From positions 1 through 5,870 of the forward strand of contig JAHKBC010000163.1 of assembly GCA_018825725.1 (NCBI GenBank): a stretch of DNA of 5,870 bases, written 5' to 3'. A model generated the notes under the pieces. The model worked only from the letters and a program-made list of their open reading frames with translations. It did not search any database and had not been told where the DNA came from. Source of the stretch: Candidatus Omnitrophota bacterium. Lineage in GTDB: Bacteria; Omnitrophota; Gorgyraeia; Gygaellales; Profunditerraquicolaceae. Shown one piece after another: positions 1 through 5,870 of the stretch; the stretch's first letter is position 1, and each line of letters starts with the position of its first letter. The translations under genes and the position numbers were made by a program.

Positions 1-3000
1 CATTCTTTGATTCTACAATAGAGCCTTTTATACGTAATCGAATAGAGCAAAATGAAACCTGGGATAAGATTACAGTGCGTATAAGTAATCTTTGGCTGCG
101 CGTTAAAGATAAGAGAGCCAGAAAATTAGTAAAAGATATTATGTTATTTCAGTGGCAAAAAGATTCTTTGCTCAGGTTGCTATTTAACGAGGTTGAGCGC
201 GATATCTCCAGAGCGCCGGTAAAAAATTTTTACACTGGAAAGAAAACGGTTTCTGGCAACACGGCAAGCGGCAGTTCGCCTACCGAGAAAATTTACAGCG
301 CTCCGGCGCAAGATAAGGAATTAAAAGACATAACTGATGTTGATATGGTCGGTTTTCTGCTTAAGCTTTATGAGGAGAGCATAAGAATAAAAGGTAAGAC
401 TGTCCGTGATGTAGGATTTAAATTCATTGGGCCAAGCTGTAGCGGGAATATTTACGAATTGAAAGTGGTCTGCGCAGGCCGCGTAGAGAATTCCATGCGC
501 ATAACCTTAAAAAAACTTGCAGACGGAGGGTTTAAGAGTACCTGCTACAGGGCAATAGTTTTCGGAGAATGGATATTCTTGAAGGTTTCAGACATAACCG
601 ATTTTGAAAATTATACTTCTACTATCGCCCTTGAGAGAAGGCTGGGTTTTGTATTAAAAGAAGCGGGAGTAAGCACGACTTACTCTGATTTAAGGAGCCT
701 TATGGAGAAAATAGGCATCCATATCCCCGAAGATATAAATAAAGCCAAAAATATAATAATGAAACATCAGGATTTGTTGAAGCTAGGCTGTTATTTTGTG
801 TTCCCTATGCCGCTTTTAAGCCAAGTAAAATTTATGGATGATGTTATAAATAAGATCCATGGGGCAGACACACTGCTTGATGAATTAAAACGCGAGATAG
901 GTTATGACGGCAATACTTTCTTTACTGACCCCACCGGTATATATTTTATCGGCAGTGAGGAGCGGATAGATTTATACCAGAAAGTGTATTTGCCTTTTGT
1001 AGAGAAGCATCCTCAAGAAAAGTATAAGGCCTCGGAAGATTTTACCGCTAAAATGAGAAACCTCTCCCAGGCTTTTGTTAAAGGAGAAAAGATTAAGAAT
1101 GAAATTGTTCTCAAGTATCTTCAGAGGGTAGCCGAATCTAAGAAAGGGATACTTTGGTCCAGGAATCTTCCGGTAATTAAGCTCTTAATCGAAGAATGCG
1201 TAAGAGTCCTTTTTGCCTTGAAGAAGGCCAAGATTGCCATCCGCGATTTAAAGGCTGCGAACCTGTATATAAACATATTAAAATCAGACAGGCCGATAGA
1301 GGCTGGCAATATAGAGAGTTTGGGTGTGATTGACCTGGAGCTGGCTATTTTATTAGACGAAATCAATAATAGGCCGATTCCTTTAGGAGGAACGCTTTAT
1401 CACGCTAACGCTTCTCAATTCATAATAGTTGAGGCGCTGCGTGAAATTTATAAGGAGAGTAGATTACCCAACATTATAATCCTGCAGGATTGGTATGCGA
1501 TGACAGGTATTATCTATAATATAATTACCGGCAATAATTTGTTTGAACAGGCTGCCGTATCCATACGCCTGCGATTTGGGAAACTTTCTGCCGGGCAAAT
1601 AAGCCCTGAGGATTTAATTGAAGCTTTCTGGAATTCCGCGCGCATTGATTTTCAAGAAAAGATGAAACAAGATGGAGAGAAGCTAAGTGAATTAAAAATA
1701 ACCATGCCTGACGGTAAAGAAATATCTGTTTATCAGTTATTGACCGGTTTATTCAATGAGGTGGTTAAGCACAATGTAATAAAAGCTTCCAGCTCGCCAG
1801 TGGGAGAAAAAATAGAAACGTTCCCTGTCTCTACTGTCTCTAATGGAGCAAGTTCTTCTGTAGAGGACGCCCCCCGTGTATTCAGAATTATTGATGAAAC
1901 TAAACAAGATACTAAGTCAAAGAATATGCTTGAAAGGTTAAATGAATTGCAACGGGAAAAGGGCGCCCTAGGGATTATAGATTTTGTCCTAACACATCCC
2001 CAGTATAAGGCTTTTGTATCCAGGATTATCCGCGCCCAGGATAGGCAGGAGGAGAGCGGATATTTGGTGAACCGCAGATGGGAGGAGAAGTTTAAGAAAG
2101 AGGCTATAAAGAGGGCGCTTGGAACAATAAAGGGGCGGGATATTTTTGTCTTGCAAATGGAATATGAGTTTTCTCAGCAGCTTCTTTCGTATTTCAGGGA
2201 TTATCTGGAGATGGGTATGCTTTATTCAAGGAAGCTGGCCTTCCATGTAACCGGGCTTATCGCAAAACTCCTTATGGCAGGAGGCATGGGAAGTTTCAAG
2301 CCGGATTTAGTCAGGGGCTGGTTTAATGTGCTCAGTAAAGAATGGGGCGTGGCAGAGGCTAAAAAAAGACTTCATGTTATGGGCATATTTTATTCCGATA
2401 CTATAACAGGGGAAGAGACTAAAGTTGACCCTGCTCTTGTTGAATTAATGCGTCAGTGCCTCTGGGAGGTAAAAACATACAAGGATATGGATGTTCCGAC
2501 AGTTGGCAAGGTAGATGTAACTATATATATGAATCCATTTTCTGAGCTTCAGGAATATTGGATGTATTGCCCTAAGGTCTTTAATCAGGTTTATCCGGGA
2601 GGGATAGATAATCCGTTCAGGGCCTTGCAGACGTATCTTTATCGCAAAGTAACCCTGGAATTTATCAAAGAGCGTTATAATGCAAAAAGGCATAATGCAG
2701 GATTCATATTCTCCACAAGCGAAGTAAATACAACTCTGGTAGTTCCTCAGGTTGTAGAAGACGAATTTAAAGACAGCCCTATATTCGCGGATATTTTAGT
2801 CCACCTTTATAACCATACGGTTGTCAAAGCGGGAATGCCTCCTTATTCGGTGGATTTATTCGGAATCCTTAAAATAGCCGAGGAGTTCAGTTTTGCCAAA
2901 AAGCACGACGGCACAATAGATTTAGTAATGCTTTCCGGAGCAGTGAGCGATGTTATTACCGGGTGTTCTACCAAGCATTCTAGGATATGCAAAGACGATA

Positions 3001-5870
3001 TCTATAAAGATTACGCCTATAAAGTAGTAGAGGATGATTTATTCGGCAATAGCGAAGGTTCGGATATTAGCCGCTGGCAGGGTGATGAAATTAAAATGGT
3101 TGTGGCTAAATTTATGACTATTTTGGGGGCGGGGAATTACCGGGAATTATTTGTCAAGCTGGAAAGAAACAAATCCATGAAAAATGATTTTATGAAAGGC
3201 ATTTTAGCGGTCCAAAAGGCGCAAAAACAGCGCTTTATAGATGAGCTATTTGCAGGCACTTTCGGAGAAATCGCAATTACTAAAGAAGAATTAAAGGAAC
3301 AGGGGATAAATCTTTTAGAATGGCCATTTTTTACTTTTATAAGAAGGTTCGTTGAATATAAATGCCCGGATTTAATTATTGATGTTTTCTTTGATCCGGA
3401 ATTACGGGAAACGCTTGTAAACGCCAAAGCAGTTATATTTATAGGGGGAAGGAAATTCAATGATTTCTTTGATATTCAGAAACAGAGGCTGGAGCAGCTC
3501 TATAATTTAGACCCGCGTATGCGCTACCATATTTTTCTTATATCTGATCATAATGTGTCAACATCATATTTCATCCAGCAGGCTACGGATTTCGGAGGGA
3601 TGCTTTCAATAGATGGCCAGGAGGCAGGCCCGACAAGCTATGGAAATGCACAACAGAATTGCGCTCCGACAATAGCTACTCCGGATGGAGTTATTCCAGA
3701 AAGGTTAATTCCCGTAGAGCGGAACAAGCAGGGAAAGATAATTAAAGGTACCGGTTACATGGTCGAATATGAAACCTGGGGAAAGCCGAACATGGTATCA
3801 TTTGTTGAAAAGGTGGTTGAGGCAAGCCAGGATTATTTTAACATAGACAATTACCAGGTTGTTTCCTTTAATGCTTTGAAAATGGGAATGACTCAAGGCG
3901 ATATATGTAATCAGGCAAGAGGGCTTCTGATGATTTGGGCAAATACTTTGGAAAATAAAAAAGCCAGAGAAGCTTTATCGCGAAAGATTGTTTTAAAGTT
4001 TGTTCAAGATATAGAAGAGGGTGATCGGCAGTGGCTTTTAGACGGCATTACAGGGGATGCTGAGTGTATTCCGGAGGATGAGGTTTATCGCCGCCTTATG
4101 CAGCCGTATAATTGGCCGAAATTAGCGTTATGCGCTCCGGGTCTTGGAGTGAAGAATTTTATGATCTGCCTGAAGGATGTTATCCAGAAGCAGGAATTAA
4201 TACATTTGCAGGAAGATTTTAAATACTACATATATCACATAAAAGACCTGGTACAGGGTATCAAGTATTCGAAAAGCTTTTTGATGTTATTGCGCAGGAT
4301 CGAGCGCTCGCAGCTTGTGCCTTATGAGAAGCACATATTTTTAATCCGCCTGCTCGAGCATTTATGCCTGGCTTTGGAAAACCATTCTACGCAAACCACC
4401 TCTGCTAATAGTCCAGCGCAAATGAACGAAGAAGGCCAAAAGGCAAGTTCTCCGCTTGGCGCGTATGCGCGCATCAAAAGTGAGCAGGCCAATGCTCAGG
4501 AAGTAAAAAATTTTTACGCTGAAAAGAAAACGGTTTCTGAAGATATTGATGTCTCTGCAAGCCCGATTAAGCCGCGCGCGCCGAATTTTATGAAATTATT
4601 CTTTGCTTTCGTTGTTTTTGGTATTTCTTTTACGGTATCAGAAAATATTTTTGAACATATTACCCAAAATATTTATCTGCCTTTGGCCTCCTGGATTACC
4701 CAGAGTATTTTACCCCAACTCTTTACTTTATTCGAGCACCTTTATTTGCCCTTAGCCTTCTTGGTTACTCAGAACATATTAGCGCAATTTTTTGCTCTAT
4801 TCGTTATACCTGCAATAATTTCCGGGTACATAATTTCTTCTATGGCGCAAAATCACGAAAGCAGGACAAACCGCAGGTCAAGCAGTTTGGATGCAGAGGC
4901 ACAAGGGAGCTCCCCGATTTCGGGGTATCTAAAGAAAGCCGGAGGGTTTAAGCCGGAGGCCATTGAGGAAAAAACCATTGATAGGTACTATTATGCATTG
5001 GGCTTGGCTTATTATTTATCAGGTTATTATGAGCTGGCTGAAAAATATTTACGCAGCATAAGAAATCCCGAAAATTTTCCTGAACGGGGAGAATACCTAT
5101 TGCTGATTTATGCGCAGAAACAAAGAGCAAAAAGAGTAAGGCCGCTAACCACGGCCATTATCCCCAGCTCTTCGCCTGTCACTATCCGTAAGAAGAACCT
5201 TGTTAACGCGCAGGCGGCAGGAGAAAAATACGAGTATGATTCGGTTGTTTATTCTCAACAGCAGCCGGCGTTGACTTTTAGCTTGCGGGAGGCATTATGG
5301 CTGCCAGGCAGTAAGCCAAATAATTTTAGAATCATTAAAACCATAAATACCCTGGCCGGGGAAATTCGTATAGATGATTCTGGCAATATAAATACAATAG
5401 AAGGTTTGTCCGGAGAAATATCACTACTCTACCAAAGATTAAGGAGCCTTTTATTGAGCTTGCCCGCTGAGCTACGAATAAAGGGAAGTTCTTTACGTTT
5501 TAAAATTATCAATGACAAAGCGCAAGCGATTACGCCGATAATTATGCGCCAGGAGAAGTATGTTTTTATCAGCCTTGAATTGATAACATTTCTTTCCAGC
5601 CAGCTAGAGTTTAAGAAGAATATTGTTAAAAAGTTGGCGGAAAGAATTTTCCGCGACAGGTATAATCTTGAATTACAGCTAAGCCCTGTAGCGCAACAAA
5701 TTACTGAGATAATTTTTAGCCACCTTTTCAGCCCGCGTTCTTACCGTAATCAACTGGATAGCTTTTATTCTGAATTAATCGCCGGCTGCAAAGAGCTTTT
5801 GGTTATCAGGGGCCTATCCCATAAAGAAAAGAATGTTATTCAGCGGGAACTCGAGGGGCTGGCCAGGAAG
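1..5870 (+). CDS. Giant multi-domain protein, internal fragment (kinase-like, phosphorylase-like, membrane and TPR regions)
   Basis: One reading frame with codon starts at positions divisible by three stays open from 3 to 5870 (1956 codons), with no stop and no plausible beginning, so the gene extends past both ends. The other two forward frames stop within the first 21 bases. Recognisable domains follow one another in this single frame without any frameshift, which supports a real intact protein rather than fused pseudogenes. Order: helical remnant, kinase-like domain, GT35 phosphorylase-like domain, hydrophobic membrane block, TPR-like hairpin, unassigned region. Domains are separated by Ser/Ala/Pro-rich linkers. 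The function of the whole is unknown; a membrane-anchored scaffold or regulatory protein is my inference. The architecture and linker style resemble giant genes of Omnitrophota. The frame is certain; the biological role is not. Confidence 0.93.
3..218 (+). other. C-terminal end of an upstream helical domain
   Basis: Residues 1-72 are rich in Arg, Lys, Glu, Leu and Trp, without Gly/Pro breaks, and read as two or three amphipathic helices (for example around FIRNRIEQ, residues 9-16, and DSLLRLLFNEVERD). I do not recognise a family. The segment ends at Ala-Pro directly before the first 37-base repeat, so it is probably the tail of a domain that begins outside the window. The high basic content could suit a nucleic-acid or acidic-partner surface, but nothing specific supports that. 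Confidence 0.4.
219..255 (+). repeat. 37-base intragenic repeat, copy 1
   Basis: This stretch matches 4503-4539 at 35 of 37 bases. It is in the same reading frame in both places and encodes VKNFYTGKKTVS here. It starts with a 15-base near-palindrome, GTAAAAAATTTTTAC (219-233: two 7-base arms around one base). It then carries a second small inverted repeat, AGAAA-ACGG-TTTCT (241-254). It sits at a domain boundary, just before the Ser-Ser-Pro at residues 91-93. The two differences from the other copy both change the amino acid, while all other codons match at their third bases. Confidence 0.85.
256..335 (+). other. Inter-domain linker with Ser-Ser-Pro
   Basis: Residues 85-111 read as a flexible spacer rich in Gly, Ser, Thr, Ala and Pro, with a GSSP core at residues 90-93, and become charged just before the kinase-like domain. 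It continues the repeat-derived segment upstream. The same Ser-Ser-Pro style recurs at four later linkers in this protein, which lets them be used as domain boundaries. Confidence 0.6.
336..1784 (+). other. Divergent Hanks-type protein-kinase-like domain
   Basis: Residues about 112-594. A Gly-loop-like GPSCSGNIYEL spans 143-153 and FLKVS contains Lys194, the likely VAIK lysine. A possible alpha-C glutamate is Glu211. The catalytic loop is IRDLKAAN (413-420): Asp415, Lys417 and Asn420 are kept, but the usual His of HRD is Ile. The metal motif is IDLE (443-446), with Asp444 kept and DFG changed to DLE. An activation-segment-like GGTLYHAN (462-469) replaces the APE region. QDWYAMTGIIYNIITG (495-510) matches the subdomain IX pattern DxWSLGxxxxELxxG. 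About 200 residues separate Glu211 from Asp415, roughly 130 more than in typical kinases, so there is an insertion. In active family members this fold transfers phosphate from ATP to Ser/Thr. Here the kept Lys/Asp/Asn/Asp set would permit activity, but the altered motifs also fit a pseudokinase. A related aminoglycoside- or lipopolysaccharide-kinase-like fold is an alternative. Confidence 0.68.
1785..1868 (+). other. Ser-rich inter-domain linker
   Basis: Residues 595-622 carry ASSSPV at 595-600 and a second, Pro-less ASSSV at 616-620, separated by a Val/Thr/Ser-rich stretch. It is low in predicted structure and separates the kinase-like domain from the phosphorylase-like domain. Serine clusters so close to a kinase-like domain could be phosphorylation sites, but this is only a guess. 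Confidence 0.6.
1869..4382 (+). other. Alpha-glucan (glycogen) phosphorylase-like domain, GT35 fold, PLP lysine absent
   Basis: Residues about 623-1460, close to the usual 800-850 of the family. Active members cleave alpha-1,4-glucans with phosphate to give glucose-1-phosphate, using PLP. Matches in order: IFVLQMEYEF (714-723), like the first strand; AGGMGSF (759-765), like the GGLG glycine loop; GIFYSD (794-799), like GLLYRQ; FSTSE (903-907); YNHTV (936-940), like the NHTV motif with its active-site histidine, His938; TGCSTKHS (986-993), like NGVARIHS; RRFVEYK (1114-1120), like KRIHEYK with the phosphate-site Arg and Lys kept; IGGRK, like IGGK; and EAGPTSYGNAQQNCAPTIAT (1207-1226), which aligns without gaps to EASGTGNMKF and the following strand, with DG after it. 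In that alignment the PLP Schiff-base lysine is Asn1215. The fold is well supported, but ordinary phosphorylase activity is unlikely. The last ~160 residues (about 1300-1460) are helical and not clearly part of the family. Confidence 0.78.
4383..4589 (+). other. Long linker between phosphorylase-like domain and membrane block
   Basis: Residues 1461-1529 are rich in Ser, Ala, Gln, Glu and Pro. They include ANSPA (1468-1472), ASSPL (1481-1485), the second 37-base repeat copy, SASPI (about 1519-1523) and a basic, Pro-rich end (KPRAPN). It reads as an extended, flexible tether to the membrane segment. It is the longest spacer in the window and the only one with three Ser-Pro motifs. Confidence 0.6.
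4503..4539 (+). repeat. 37-base intragenic repeat, copy 2
   Basis: This is the partner of 219-255, identical at 35 of 37 bases and in the same reading frame. It encodes VKNFYAEKKTVS. Both inverted repeats are intact: GTAAAAAATTTTTAC at 4503-4517 and AGAAA-ACGG-TTTCT at 4525-4538. The two base changes (ACT to GCT and GGA to GAA) are both amino-acid changing (Thr to Ala, Gly to Glu). Like copy 1 it lies in a linker, 4.28 kb downstream, and is followed by a Ser-x-Ser-Pro element. Confidence 0.85.
4590..4844 (+). other. Hydrophobic membrane block, probably two to four transmembrane helices
   Basis: Residues 1530-1614 are almost free of charged residues apart from a few Glu/His at turns. Stretches: LFFAFVVFGISFTVS (about 1532-1546), the first YLPLA unit (about 1558-1577), the second YLPLA unit (about 1581-1600), and VIPAIISGYIISSM (about 1601-1614). 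The flank before the first helix is basic (KPRAPNFMK), and the flank after the last is basic too (ESRTNRRSS). By the positive-inside rule both ends would be cytoplasmic, implying an even number of crossings. This would tether the giant protein to the inner membrane in mid-chain. It matches no transporter family I recognise. Confidence 0.72.
4674..4805 (+). repeat. Tandem 69-base (23-residue) duplication inside the membrane block
   Basis: Two adjacent units begin YLPLA: residues 1558-1578 (4674-4736) and 1581-1601 (4743-4805). Over 21 aligned residues 13 are identical (YLPLA, TQ, IL, Q, F, LF), while about 45 of 63 bases match. A Phe-Glu-His turn precedes each unit. The DNA is much more diverged than the 37-base repeat, so this is an older duplication kept for its hydrophobic helix pattern. 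Confidence 0.7.
4845..4946 (+). other. Linker after the membrane block
   Basis: Residues 1615-1648 are polar and basic at first (ESRTNRRSS) and then contain GSSPI at 1635-1639 before the helical TPR-like region. The basic start probably marks the cytoplasmic edge of the last membrane helix. The DNA for the Ser-Pro-Ile-Ser-Gly turn includes a small inverted repeat, CCCCGA-TT-TCGGGG, at 4912-4925. Confidence 0.5.
4947..5150 (+). other. TPR-like helical hairpin
   Basis: Residues about 1649-1716. The segment YYYALGLAYYLSGYYELAEKYL (residues 1662-1683) fits the tetratricopeptide pattern: aromatic position, then A-L-G-x-A-Y-Y, a G-x-Y turn, then E-A-E/A-x-x-Y. A further helix starting GEYLLLIYAQ looks like the first helix of a second, incomplete repeat. 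TPRs form superhelical protein-binding surfaces. One and a half repeats is short, so this may be a capped small adaptor or a remnant of a longer array. No catalytic role is suggested. Confidence 0.65.
5151..5180 (+). other. Ser-Ser-Ser-Pro linker
   Basis: Residues 1717-1726 (TTAIIPSSSPV and neighbours) form the last spacer of the Ser-Ser-Pro type in the window, with SSSPV at 1722-1726. It is followed by a basic stretch (IRKKN). It echoes ASSSPV at 595-600, suggesting that the same kind of spacer is reused along the protein. Confidence 0.55.
5181..5870 (+). other. Unassigned region continuing past the window end
   Basis: Residues 1727-1956. It starts with a polar Gln/Ala-rich part, then a mixed alpha/beta region (FRIIKTINTLAGEIRIDD, about 1777-1794; GSSLRFKIIND; KYVFISLELITFLSSQ). 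The rest is strongly helical and basic (KKNIVKKLAERIFRDRY and following). The pattern of a beta strand, then a helix and then a xxLAExxxxxR helix faintly recalls the zinc-peptidase layout where HExxH would lie, but no HExxH is present, so I do not call a peptidase. The last 80 residues are helical, with a conserved-looking FSHLFSPRSYRN segment. No family is recognised. Confidence 0.4.

Noticed and set aside
1121..1366. Reverse-strand open frame of 81 codons
   Set aside because: It lies opposite the kinase-like catalytic core, has no recognisable family or ribosome-binding site, and is an expected shadow of the forward gene.
1385..1390. AGGAGG sequence as a ribosome-binding site for an internal start
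   Set aside because: No ATG, GTG or TTG lies at a usable distance downstream, and it falls in the activation segment of the kinase-like domain.
2047..2066. Internal Shine-Dalgarno-like AGGAGGAG followed nine bases later by an in-frame TTG (and GTG)
   Set aside because: It could allow internal translation of the phosphorylase-like part, but the purine run is produced by Gln-Glu-Glu-Ser codons, the start codons are weak, and part of the likely domain lies upstream.
2445..2693. Reverse-strand open frame of 82 codons
   Set aside because: It overlaps the phosphorylase-like domain, whose forward-strand conservation explains the open frame; its translation resembles nothing known.
3137..3460. Reverse-strand open frame of 107 codons
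   Set aside because: It lies opposite the phosphate-binding RRFVEYK region of the phosphorylase-like domain; composition is that of a shadow frame.
4912..4925. Inverted repeat CCCCGA-TT-TCGGGG as a transcription terminator
   Set aside because: It is short, has no following T run, and sits inside the open frame within a Ser-Pro linker; the pairing follows from the codons used.
4948..5130. Reverse-strand open frame of 60 codons
   Set aside because: It is opposite the TPR-like hairpin and has no independent coding evidence.
692..5454. Shared 14-base stretch TTAAGGAGCCTT near 692 and near 5440 as another dispersed repeat
   Set aside because: The match is short, encodes a common Leu-Arg-Ser-Leu helix, and the flanks do not align, so chance is the simpler explanation.

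Overview
The whole window lies inside one very large protein-coding gene on the + strand. Reading codons from position 3, all 1956 codons to position 5870 are open. No start region, stop codon, intergenic gap, RNA gene or second gene is visible, so both ends of the gene lie outside the window. Residue numbers below are window residues; residue 1 is the codon at 3-5.

The polypeptide is a string of separate domains joined by short Ser/Ala/Pro-rich linkers, most containing a Ser-Ser-Pro core. In order it holds: the end of an upstream helical domain (residues 1-72); a linker with a 37-base repeat (73-110); a divergent Hanks-type protein-kinase-like domain (about 112-594); a Ser-rich linker (595-621); a domain of about 820 residues resembling alpha-glucan (glycogen) phosphorylase, family GT35, that lacks the cofactor-binding lysine (about 623-1459); a linker with the second copy of the 37-base repeat (1460-1529); a hydrophobic, probably membrane-embedded block with an internal 23-residue duplication (about 1530-1614); a short linker; a TPR-like helical hairpin (about 1650-1715); a linker; and an unassigned region running off the window (about 1727-1956).

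Giant multi-domain reading frames of this kind, with Ser-Ser-Pro spacers and moderate-to-low GC with many ATA and AGA/AGG codons, suggest an uncultivated bacterium of the Omnitrophota (OP3) type, where giant genes are known. This is recognition plus inference, not proof.

The most notable points are a phosphorylase fold with phosphate-binding residues kept but the PLP lysine replaced by Asn, a kinase-like domain with altered HRD and DFG motifs in the same chain, and a palindrome-bearing 37-base repeat inserted in the same reading frame at two inter-domain linkers. The kinase- and phosphorylase-like domains lie on one side of the membrane block and the TPR on the other in sequence. Charged flanks suggest that both ends of the membrane block face the cytoplasm. 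Together the parts look like a large membrane-tethered scaffold or regulatory protein with possibly degenerate enzyme domains; its cellular role cannot be told from this window.
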